From NCBI GenBank assembly GCA_964522605.1, contig CAZFWV010000401.1, positions 1-6,007 on the forward strand: a stretch of DNA of 6,007 bases, read 5' to 3'. Below are positions 1 to 5,534 of this stretch, in pieces. The translations under genes and the position numbers were made by a program. This DNA comes from CAVZLD01 sp964522605. Lineage in GTDB: Bacteria > Planctomycetota > Planctomycetia > Pirellulales > Pirellulaceae. Each line of letters opens with the position of its first letter. Within the stretch, counting starts at the first letter, position 1. The notes under the pieces are model-generated. The model ran no database searches and had not been told where the DNA came from. It saw only the letters and a list, made by a program, of their open reading frames with translations.

Positions 1-98
1 CGCCCATCGCCGCCGCGGTGAACATCTATCGCGGGGAGATCACGAATCAAGCGGTTGCCGAGAGTTTTTCCCTGCCGTATGTGCCTCGGTTCGGCTGA
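1..98 (+). CDS. C-terminal end of a probable alanine dehydrogenase (5' end outside window)
   Basis: Codons read in frame from base 3 give 31 residues ending in a TGA at 96-98. The peptide contains AAVNIYRGEITNQAVAESF followed by LPYVPRFG. This matches my memory of the C-terminal tail of NAD-dependent alanine dehydrogenase (roughly N-x-Y-x-G-x-[VI]-T-x-x-A-V-A-x-x-x-x-L-x-Y-x-P). That enzyme interconverts L-alanine and pyruvate plus ammonia in the cytosol. The catalytic and nucleotide-binding parts lie upstream of the window, so the call rests on the tail alone. The related NAD(P) transhydrogenase alpha subunit is a less likely alternative. The gene is followed by a 265-nt repeat-containing gap, so it is probably not in the same transcription unit as purE. 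Confidence 0.55.
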   Translation, partial: PIAAAVNIYRGEITNQAVAESFSLPYVPRFG

Positions 99-183
99 CC
101 GCGGATCGAGCTGATTTCAAGACCAGGTCATTGATTGAGAGTTGGCTGCCATTTTCCAGCGGACGCGACCGTTCAAGGAACGC

Positions 184-263
184 GTTTGGAAATACGAAAA
201 ACCGGGCTCCCGAGTGTGCCATCGTGTTTGGAGATACGAAGCACCGGGCTCCCGAGTGTGCCA
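184..263 (+). repeat. Two-copy direct repeat, 38-bp unit, upstream of purE
   Basis: Two nearly identical 38-bp units lie at 184-221 and 226-263, offset by 42 bp. Both follow the pattern GTTTGG-A-R-ATACGAA followed by ACCGGGCTCCCGAGTGTGCCA; only a few bases differ, in the middle of the unit. They are separated by 4 nt, far too short for CRISPR spacers. No convincing coding frame explains them. The second copy runs directly into the hairpin at 262-278. The preceding stretch, 99-183, holds nothing I can recognise. Confidence 0.85.
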
Positions 264-278
264 CTGGCTCTGCCAGTG
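262..278. repeat. Perfect 7-bp hairpin CACTGGC-TCT-GCCAGTG
   Basis: CACTGGC (262-268) is the exact reverse complement of GCCAGTG (272-278), with a TCT loop. It starts at the last bases of the second 38-bp direct repeat. The core CTGGC-NNN-GCCAGTGCC recurs in imperfect form at 303-320. From memory, hairpins of this type are common between genes in planctomycete genomes; that is recollection, not a search result. No T-tract follows, so it is not a canonical intrinsic terminator on the plus strand. Confidence 0.75.
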
Positions 279-302
279 CCGTTCCTACATCGAAAAAAGA
301 CG

Positions 303-320
303 CTGGGCATAGCCAGTGCC
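303..320. repeat. Second, imperfect copy of the CTGGC/GCCAG hairpin
   Basis: The sequence CTGG-G-C-ATA-GCCAGTGCC repeats the core of the hairpin at 262-280, with one extra G bulging from the left arm. The stem is CTGGC/GCCAG around an ATA loop. It lies about 44 nt before the purE start and could fold in the purE leader if transcription begins upstream of it. No promoter is clear enough to decide this. Confidence 0.55.
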
Positions 321-347
321 ACCCCGTTTTCCAAACAGCTTCTAAGC

Positions 348-354
348 GGAAGGA
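348..354 (+). promoter_or_regulatory. Ribosome binding site of purE
   Basis: GGAAGGA ends 9 nt before the ATG at 364. It is a strong Shine-Dalgarno match and fixes this start. Confidence 0.75.
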
Positions 355-363
355 CGAAAATCG

Positions 364-882
364 ATGAATTCCGACGTTCCCCAGGTGGGCATCGTAATGG
401 GAAGCGACAGTGACTGGCCGAAGATTCGAGCCGTCGGTGCCGCGCTTCGGGAATTTGGTGTGCCCTTCGAGGTGCGCGTGATGAGTGCTCACCGGACTCC
501 CCAGCTGGTAGCGGACTACGCTTCCCAGGCAGCCGATCGGGGCCTGAAGGTGATCATCGCCGCAGCAGGCGGAGCGGCCCATCTGGGTGGGGTGATTGCT
601 GCTCACACGCCTTTACCCGTGATCGGACTTCCCGTTCCGACAGCCGAATTGGGAGGTCTCGATTCGCTCTTGTCGATCGTCCAAATGCCGGGCGACGTAC
701 CGGTCGCCTGTGTTGCGGTGGGAATGGGAGGACCGCGAAACGCGGGGCTGTTTGCCGTCCAGATTCTCGCAACCGCCGATCCTGAGCTTCGACAGCGGTT
801 CGTTGATTTCAAGCGATCCCTGGTCGATAAAATCCTGGAAAAAAACGACCAGCTGCAAACCCGCATTTTCCAAGAGGATTGA
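364..882 (+). CDS. purE: N5-carboxyaminoimidazole ribonucleotide mutase, PurE class I
   Basis: This 172-residue cytosolic enzyme converts N5-CAIR to CAIR in de novo purine synthesis. The family signatures are complete. GSDSDW at residues 13-18 and SAHRTP at 41-46 (catalytic His43) form the phosphate and CO2 site. AAAGGAAHLGG lies at 66-76 with the class I His73. The stretch G98-L-D-S-L-L-S-I-V-Q-M-P-G-D-V-P and a late N-A-G-L-x-A-x-Q-I-L segment follow. The length is normal for bacterial PurE. The AGGAAHL motif points to the bacterial class I mutase rather than the animal-type AIR carboxylase, so a separate PurK is expected elsewhere; none is in this window. The start is fixed by a strong ribosome binding site. 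The gene is first in a tight four-gene run, with mtnA starting 2 nt after its stop codon. Confidence 0.97.
   Translation: MNSDVPQVGIVMGSDSDWPKIRAVGAALREFGVPFEVRVMSAHRTPQLVADYASQAADRGLKVIIAAAGGAAHLGGVIAAHTPLPVIGLPVPTAELGGLDSLLSIVQMPGDVPVACVAVGMGGPRNAGLFAVQILATADPELRQRFVDFKRSLVDKILEKNDQLQTRIFQED
872..878 (+). promoter_or_regulatory. Ribosome binding site that selects the GTG start of mtnA
   Basis: AAGAGGA lies inside the last codons of purE. It ends 6 nt before the GTG at 885, an ideal spacing. It directly abuts the in-frame TTG at 879, which leaves no spacing for that codon, so GTG 885 is the better start. Confidence 0.7.
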
Positions 883-884
883 CG

Positions 885-1988
885 GTGTCGGCCGAATCCC
901 TTCCCCATGAGTCGGTGGAAACGCTTTCCTGGATCGGTGGTCTGTCGGGGCATCTGCGATTGATCGACCAGACGCGACTGCCGACGGAACAGGTGTGGAT
1001 CGATTGTGATTGTGTCGAGCGGGTGTGGGAAGCAATCCGAGCGCTTCGCGTCCGCGGTGCACCCGCGATCGGAATTGCGGCCGCGTACGGCGTCGTCTTG
1101 GGGATGCGGGCGGTGGAGCTCAAGGACGAGGCCGATTGGGACGCGCGACTCGAGCACGTACTCAGCTATCTGGGCGGAAGTCGCCCGACGGCAGTCAATC
1201 TGTTCTGGGCTTTGGACCGCATGCGCGGCACGGCGGTCGCGATCCGCAGCCGTTCTTTCGAAGAGCGATTGCGGGGATTGCTGCACGAAGCGCAGCAGAT
1301 TCACGCGGAAGATCGACGAATCTGTCATCAGATCGGTCAGGTTGGCGCCGACTTGTTGCGCGAAGTGCGTGGTGTACTAACTCATTGCAATGCGGGGGGG
1401 CTGGCGACTTCTGAGTACGGAACGGCCCTGGCGGTGATCTTCACGGCGTACGATCAAGGGACGCCGCTCCACGTGTATGTGGACGAAACGCGGCCTCTGC
1501 TTCAGGGAGCTCGCCTGACAACCTGGGAATTACTCCATCGCGGGATCCCCACGACGTTGATCTGTGACTCGATGGCCGCCCAGGTGATGCGCGAGGGGCG
1601 GGTTCAAGCGGTCATCACGGGCGCCGATCGCATCGCGGCCAACGGGGATACCGCCAATAAGATCGGGACTTACGGACTGGCAGTCCTGGCAGAAGCCCAC
1701 CAGATTCCCTTTTATGTGGCCGCTCCCTGCAGCACGTTTGATTTGTCGCTGCCCAGCGGCGAAGATGTTCCCATTGAGCAGCGGTCGTCTCGAGAAGTCA
1801 CGCATGGATTCGGGGTCCCTGTGGCACCCACGGGCGTGCAGGTCTATAACCCCGCTTTTGACGTGACTCCGGCACGCTACATTCGGGCAATCATTACAGA
1901 ATATGGATTGATCGAGCCGGTATCGGCTCCGCGAATCCGCGAAGTGTTCGACCAAATCACATCAGCAGTAAAGGCAAATCAATCATGA
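885..1988 (+). CDS. mtnA: S-methyl-5-thioribose-1-phosphate isomerase
   Basis: This 367-residue protein belongs to the aldose-ketose isomerase branch of the eIF2B alpha/beta/delta-like family. It converts 5-methylthioribose 1-phosphate to 5-methylthioribulose 1-phosphate in methionine salvage. Visible signatures are RVRGAPAIG near residues 55-63, SRPTAVNLFWALDRM near 99-113, THCNAGGLAT with catalytic Cys168, DETRPLLQGARLT near 200-212, and ITGADRIAANGDTANKIGTY with catalytic Asp248. The C-terminal YNPAFDVTP segment is also typical. The Cys and Asp match the pair known from the Bacillus and human enzymes. The length is usual for the family. The start is GTG, chosen over a TTG six bases upstream because of ribosome binding site spacing. 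Its stop overlaps the next ATG by 4 nt (ATGA). No mtnK, mtnP or mtnB lies beside it. Relatives can act on 5-deoxyribose 1-phosphate, so the physiological substrate could be broader. Confidence 0.95.
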   Translation: MSAESLPHESVETLSWIGGLSGHLRLIDQTRLPTEQVWIDCDCVERVWEAIRALRVRGAPAIGIAAAYGVVLGMRAVELKDEADWDARLEHVLSYLGGSRPTAVNLFWALDRMRGTAVAIRSRSFEERLRGLLHEAQQIHAEDRRICHQIGQVGADLLREVRGVLTHCNAGGLATSEYGTALAVIFTAYDQGTPLHVYVDETRPLLQGARLTTWELLHRGIPTTLICDSMAAQVMREGRVQAVITGADRIAANGDTANKIGTYGLAVLAEAHQIPFYVAAPCSTFDLSLPSGEDVPIEQRSSREVTHGFGVPVAPTGVQVYNPAFDVTPARYIRAIITEYGLIEPVSAPRIREVFDQITSAVKANQS

Positions 1989-3004
1989 TCAACGTGGGCG
2001 TCGTCGGTTTGGGCATGATGGGGCTTACGCACCTGGATGTCTATCGCAAGCAGAAAGGTGTCCGGATCGTCGCCATCTGCGACAGCGATCTGAGCCGTCT
2101 TTCCGGAAAGGTCCAGGCTGCGGGAAATGTCGAAGGCCAGGCGCAATCGTCCGTCGCCGATCTGGAGGACGTTCAGCGATTAACGGATATCCATCAAGTG
2201 ATTGGAAATCCAGACATCGATCTGGTCGACATCTGTCTACCTACGGATCTGCATGCCCGGTTCAGCTGCGAAGTGTTGCGATCGGGTCAGCACCTGTTTG
2301 TCGAAAAGCCGCTGGCGCGCACTTCCGCGGATGCAGCACAAATCGCCGCCGCCGCGCACCGCGCCAAAGGAATGGCTTTCGTGGGGCATTGCATGCGCTT
2401 TTGGCCCGGCTGGACCTGGTTGAAGGAGGCGATCGACGATCAGCGGTATGGCCGAGTCTTCTCCGCTACGTTCCGCCGAGTCGTCAGCCATCCGGGAGGC
2501 CCGTTCTACACGAATGGCGATCGTTGTGGCGGTGCCGCACTTGATCTTCACATCCACGACACGGACTTCATTCAGTTTCTGTTCGGAATGCCGAAAGCCG
2601 TGACCAGCTTTGGATACTCCAAGATCACCGATCAGCCCGATCACCTGATCACGCATTTCGAGTACGACGATATTCCGATCGTTTCCGCCGAGGGGAGTTG
2701 GGCGATGGCCGACGGGTTCCCCTTCAACATGGGCTTTACAGTCAACTTCGAAGATGCCACCGCCGTTTACGATCTGGCGAGCCCACAGCCATTAATGCTT
2801 TTCCAGAAGGGGCACGACCCGGAAGCCGTTGTCGTAGAGAACGTGATGGGCTATGAACTCGAGATTCCCTACTTCCTGAACTGTATCGAGACGGGAAAAC
2901 GGCCTACTGTGGTGACCCTCGAAGATGCCGTGCGGACGGTGCAGATTATCGAAGCCGAAGTGCAAAGTGTGCAGACCGGAACGACGGTGCGCTTGGAATT
3001 GTAG
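1985..3004 (+). CDS. Gfo/Idh/MocA-family NAD(P)-dependent oxidoreductase
   Basis: The protein has 339 residues and the two-domain layout of this family. An N-terminal Rossmann fold has GLGMMG at 8-13 for dinucleotide binding and an acidic C-D-S-D at 32-35 after the second strand, compatible with NAD use. VEKPLA lies at 106-111 with Lys108. The C-terminal alpha/beta domain carries DLHIHD at 187-192. Lys108, Asp187 and His191 reproduce the Lys/Asp-x3-His set of inositol dehydrogenase-type enzymes, so the active site looks intact. The substrate is unknown; family members oxidise or reduce sugars, cyclitols and related compounds. No signal peptide is seen, so it is presumably cytosolic. Translation is probably coupled to mtnA through the ATGA overlap; a weak AAAGG at 1970-1974 lies 10 nt ahead of the start. 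Planctomycetes carry many paralogues, so the family is certain but the specific role is not. Confidence 0.93.
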   Translation: MINVGVVGLGMMGLTHLDVYRKQKGVRIVAICDSDLSRLSGKVQAAGNVEGQAQSSVADLEDVQRLTDIHQVIGNPDIDLVDICLPTDLHARFSCEVLRSGQHLFVEKPLARTSADAAQIAAAAHRAKGMAFVGHCMRFWPGWTWLKEAIDDQRYGRVFSATFRRVVSHPGGPFYTNGDRCGGAALDLHIHDTDFIQFLFGMPKAVTSFGYSKITDQPDHLITHFEYDDIPIVSAEGSWAMADGFPFNMGFTVNFEDATAVYDLASPQPLMLFQKGHDPEAVVVENVMGYELEIPYFLNCIETGKRPTVVTLEDAVRTVQIIEAEVQSVQTGTTVRLEL

Positions 3005-4104
3005 TGGGTTCCCAGGACACGAAGCACGGAATGAATCGTTCACACGGGCGTCGATTGCCGCGTTATGAGGCGGATCGAACTTACGAGTGGAACTACGCCC
3101 AGCGGCCTGATCCGGTCGAGATCGAGGTTCCTGACTGTCCGGGGAATTGGCAGATTGCGGGACGTCCGATGCGCTCGCCGCTGGGAGTTGCCGCAGGTCC
3201 GCTGCTCCACGGTCATTGGATTCTGTACTACGCGAGTCTGGGCTTCGATCTGCTGACCTACAAGACAGTGCGCAGCCAGGTCCGAGCGTGTTATTCGATG
3301 CCGAATCTTCGGCCCGTGCGGCAGCAGCGGTTGGTTCAGGCCGGTTGCGACGTGCGCGTACAGTCGCGGATGCGCGGCACGTGGGTCGTGTCGTTCGGTA
3401 TGCCTTCCCAGTCGCCCGACATCTGGCGTGCCGATGTCCGTTGGACGCGACAGAAGCTCTCTCGAGAGAAGCTGCTTTCCGTTTCCGTTGTCGCCTCCGT
3501 TCAGCCGGGGTGGGACATGGACGAAGTGGCGCAGGACTATGCGCGCTGCGCCGCCTGGGCGGTCGAGAGCGGCGCCGACTTGGTGGAGATTAATTTGTCA
3601 TGTCCCAACGTCGAGACGTGCGACGGACAGTTGTATCAGCAACCCGAGAATGCGTCGGTGGTGGCGCAGTGCGTCCAATCGGCAATCCAACCGACACCTT
3701 TGCTCGCCAAAATTGGCTATGTCCCCGACCCGGGTCAGGCGGAGCGGTTGTTGTCCGCGTTAGCTCCTCATGTCGATGGACTCGTGATGGTGAATGGGTT
3801 CTCGGCACGCGTACTCGAACCGTCAGGCGAAGCGTTGTTTGATGGGCAATGGCGCGGGATCTGCGGAAAGGCAATGCGCGACGTTTCGCTGACGCAGATT
3901 CGTCAGTTCCGCCTGCTGCGTGACCGGTTGGGTTTGACGACTCAATTGATCGGAGTCGGCGGAATCTTCGATGCGACCGATGTTCAGGCCTACTTCGAGG
4001 CCGGAGCGACCTCACTCCAGTTGGCCACAGCCCCCATGGTCGATCCGTTCGTCGCGATCAAGTTGCGGGGCGAGCAATCTTGGAACCCGCGATCCCAGGC
4101 GTAG
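3004..4104 (+). CDS. Dihydroorotate dehydrogenase-like flavoprotein (PyrD-related TIM barrel)
   Basis: The sequence follows the FMN-binding TIM barrel of class 1 dihydroorotate dehydrogenases and the dihydropyrimidine dehydrogenase C-terminal domain. In order it shows SPLGVAAGP (58-66), TYKTV with Lys87, EINLSCPNV (195-203) with Asn197, the putative catalytic base Cys200 and Asn202, LLAKIGY with Lys236, VMVNGFS with Asn264, and GVGGIFDATDVQAYFEAGA (317-335) for FMN phosphate. The stretch VVSFGMPSQSP (128-138) aligns with the NSMGLPN loop of DHODs but lacks its Asn residues. The substrate may therefore differ from dihydroorotate, and I give no pyrD symbol. At up to 366 residues it is longer than typical class 1 enzymes (about 310), with an insertion between residues 93 and 127. 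The GTG at 3004 overlaps the preceding TAG by one base; an ATG at 3031 is an equally plausible start. No signal peptide or membrane segment is seen. It is last in the operon. Confidence 0.8.
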   Translation: MGSQDTKHGMNRSHGRRLPRYEADRTYEWNYAQRPDPVEIEVPDCPGNWQIAGRPMRSPLGVAAGPLLHGHWILYYASLGFDLLTYKTVRSQVRACYSMPNLRPVRQQRLVQAGCDVRVQSRMRGTWVVSFGMPSQSPDIWRADVRWTRQKLSREKLLSVSVVASVQPGWDMDEVAQDYARCAAWAVESGADLVEINLSCPNVETCDGQLYQQPENASVVAQCVQSAIQPTPLLAKIGYVPDPGQAERLLSALAPHVDGLVMVNGFSARVLEPSGEALFDGQWRGICGKAMRDVSLTQIRQFRLLRDRLGLTTQLIGVGGIFDATDVQAYFEAGATSLQLATAPMVDPFVAIKLRGEQSWNPRSQA

Positions 4105-4166
4105 AGCGTATCAACGCAGCGCGGTAAGGCCGACACCAAAACGGGGATGGGGTGGCCGGCGGGAGA

Positions 4167-4180
4167 GCGAAGCGATTCGC
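4167..4180. repeat. Small hairpin GCGAA-GCGA-TTCGC
   Basis: A 5-bp perfect stem closes a GCGA loop, 63 nt after the stop of the DHOD-like gene. No T-tract follows. It may contribute to 3'-end folding of the operon transcript, but it is short enough to be chance. The rest of 4105-4218 holds nothing else I recognise. Confidence 0.35.
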
Positions 4181-4218
4181 CAGGCTGAGTGCGCGGTCGC
4201 TTTGCCGAGGTAATTGCG

Positions 4219-4303
4219 CGTAGCCGAATTCGTGAGAATTCGGAGTCGCTGTTGGTGCCTTCCCAGACCGAAACATGTCCGAATTCTCACGAATTCGGCT
4301 ACG
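4219..4303. repeat. Perfect 26-bp inverted repeat made of two self-palindromic arms (REP/BIME-like), between convergent genes
   Basis: Bases 4219-4244 are the exact reverse complement of 4278-4303, with a 33-nt spacer. Each arm is also a hairpin: CCGAATTC-GTGA-GAATTCGG at 4224-4243 and CCGAATTC-TCAC-GAATTCGG at 4279-4298, each an 8-bp stem with a 4-nt loop. Four GAATTC hexamers therefore fall in one short stretch. Read from either flanking gene, the first arm met has the GTGA loop, a GNRA-type tetraloop in RNA. The element sits 115 nt after the plus-strand operon and 67 nt beyond the stop of the minus-strand gene. This suits a bidirectional terminator or a transcript-end stabiliser, although no T-tract follows either arm. 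Short palindromic units arranged head to head are the architecture of REP pairs (BIMEs). Confidence 0.9.
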
Positions 4304-4370
4304 TAAAACTGCGAGCCGTCCCACGTCCCGATGCGATTCGCGACTTGCCGCCCGAATCCTACACGCCGCT

Positions 4371-5354
4371 CTACGGTTTTGCTGTGAATTCCGTTACGCT
4401 GCCGTCGGCGACCTCGGTGATCCGCTCGGACCAGACGACGGCCAGAGACGCATCGAACACCTCGATAATCGCATCCTTCAGGCGATCCCCACAACAATCA
4501 GCCCGATTGTGGATCACGATCTTGCCAATCTCCTTTGGCTCGCCCAGATCCAAGAGCCACCAGGGATTCGTTTCTTCCTGCGTGTGAGAGACGGAGCCCT
4601 CGGAGTAAACGCCATTGGTGTTTCCGTCTCTTGCGCGATCGGCCGACGGTTCTGCATAGTCGGAGGACTGGCGGGCTTGACCGGAAGTCTGCAGTTCCTT
4701 ACCCGTACCGGTTTCCAGGATCTGGACTTCCGCGAGCGATAGGATGCGTTTCTCGCCTTCCAATCGGACCTTCACATAGCGGCCAGCGACTAAGGTCTGT
4801 GTGGGTAGGCTAGGCTCGGCGTCCGCACCCAGGTTGATTTCCAATTCGGGTAGCGCGGCCTGAAGTGGTTCCAGAGCTTGCTGCGTCACCTGAGTTTGCC
4901 ACAGGTACAGCTTCTTGAGAGATTTCAGCTCCTTCAATGGCTCAACTGCCGCATCCGTGACTTGGGTTCCGTACAGATTCAAGTATTCCAGTTGGTCCAG
5001 TCCCTTCAAGTGACCGAGTCCGGCATCGCTGATTGCGGTTTGTTCCAAATGCAGGCGCTTGAGTGACTTCAAGTTCGCCAAGTGCTGTAAACCTGCATCG
5101 GTGATTTGTGTACCGCGGAGGTTGAGCCAGACCACGTCGGGAATCTCCTGCAGAAAGACAAGTCCATCGTCCGTCAATTCTCGACCCGTCAAATGAAACG
5201 TGACTTCCTTGTCGGTCGTGTTTTGGGCGACCGTCCGCACCGATCCGCCCCGTTTCTGGACTTCCGCGATCGCCGATGCTTCGTCGGCCCCAGCGTACGT
5301 GCTTGGGAGGATCATCAGGAAGCAGGCCAGAATGGCAGCCGAATGAATCTTCAT
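4371..5354 (-). CDS. Secreted leucine-rich-repeat protein with a C-terminal F-type (fucose-binding) lectin domain
   Basis: The protein has 327 residues. Residues 1-23 are a signal peptide (MKIHSAAILACFLMILPSTY then AGA before Asp24), so it is exported. Residues 60-179 are leucine-rich repeats of exactly 24 residues beginning at 60, 84, 108, 132 and 156, mostly of the form [IVL]-T-D-A-G-L-x2-L-x2-L-x2-L-x2-L-x-L-x2-T-Q; the last is degenerate. Residues about 185-327 form a discoidin-like beta-sandwich domain with LSLAEVQI, NPWWLLDLG and NRADCCGDRL. His257, Arg284, Asp286 and Arg291 fit the F-type lectin signature H-x26-R-x-D-x4-[RK] exactly, and Cys287-Cys288 match the adjacent cysteine pair of eel agglutinin. 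Binding of L-fucose or a similar sugar is inferred. The open frame extends upstream to 5942, but ATG 5354 is chosen because a GAGGGA lies 9 nt ahead and the signal peptide begins there. It is convergent with the operon and divergent from the PhoD-like gene. Confidence 0.88.
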   Translation of the reverse strand: MKIHSAAILACFLMILPSTYAGADEASAIAEVQKRGGSVRTVAQNTTDKEVTFHLTGRELTDDGLVFLQEIPDVVWLNLRGTQITDAGLQHLANLKSLKRLHLEQTAISDAGLGHLKGLDQLEYLNLYGTQVTDAAVEPLKELKSLKKLYLWQTQVTQQALEPLQAALPELEINLGADAEPSLPTQTLVAGRYVKVRLEGEKRILSLAEVQILETGTGKELQTSGQARQSSDYAEPSADRARDGNTNGVYSEGSVSHTQEETNPWWLLDLGEPKEIGKIVIHNRADCCGDRLKDAIIEVFDASLAVVWSERITEVADGSVTEFTAKP

Positions 5355-5363
5355 CTTCTGAGG

Positions 5364-5369
5364 TCCCTC
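5364..5369 (-). promoter_or_regulatory. Ribosome binding site of the LRR/F-type-lectin gene
   Basis: On the minus strand GAGGGA ends 9 nt before the ATG at 5354-5352. It supports this start over the upstream in-frame ATG at 5378, which lies ahead of the ribosome binding site. Confidence 0.65.
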
Positions 5370-5415
5370 TTGTATCATCAGCGATAGAAGGCAGGTGAAT
5401 CGACTCGGGCTTCTG

Positions 5416-5432
5416 CGGCGCGGGTCGCGCCG
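5416..5432. repeat. GC-rich hairpin in the divergent intergenic region
   Basis: CGGCGCG (5416-5422) and CGCGCCG (5426-5432) form a perfect 7-bp stem around a GGT loop. It lies about 62 nt upstream of the minus-strand start and about 100 nt upstream of the plus-strand start. With no T-tract it is not a terminator. It could fold in the leader of the lectin transcript or be an operator-like inverted repeat. No convincing -35/-10 pair could be picked in 5355-5534. Confidence 0.45.
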
Positions 5433-5522
5433 TCTGACCATACTCCACCCAAACGTCCAGCCGCTTCGCGATTGTAGTCGCTTGCTGCCCGCCATGCACG
5501 CATCGCGGGCCCGAAAAAGTCT

Positions 5523-5528
5523 GAGGGA
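5523..5528 (+). promoter_or_regulatory. Ribosome binding site selecting a TTG start for the PhoD-like gene
   Basis: GAGGGA ends 6 nt before the TTG at 5535. The reading frame has no ATG before the coding region is well under way, and the TTG begins a good signal peptide, so this site decides the start. An ATG at 5529, 1 nt after the GAGGGA, is in another frame. Confidence 0.6.
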
Positions 5529-5534
5529 TGTGTT

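Noticed and set aside
184..263. Possible CRISPR array
   Set aside because: There are only two units, separated by 4 nt, with no spacer-sized gaps and no cas genes nearby.
879..884. TTG at 879 as the start of mtnA
   Set aside because: It directly abuts the Shine-Dalgarno sequence with no spacing, whereas GTG 885 in the same frame is 6 nt away.
603..1328. Long minus-strand open frame (241 codons) opposite purE and mtnA, and a similar one at 40-606
   Set aside because: Both lie opposite strongly recognisable plus-strand genes or repeats, have arginine/serine-rich shadow composition and match no family.
4219..4303. Terminal inverted repeats of a tiny insertion element (MITE)
   Set aside because: The arms enclose only 33 nt, no target-site duplication is visible at the ends, and each arm is itself a palindrome, which fits a REP pair better.
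4189..4587. Plus-strand open frames across the inverted repeat and the 3' end of the lectin gene
   Set aside because: They run through the palindromic element and antisense to the well-supported F-type lectin domain, with no ribosome binding site or recognisable motif.
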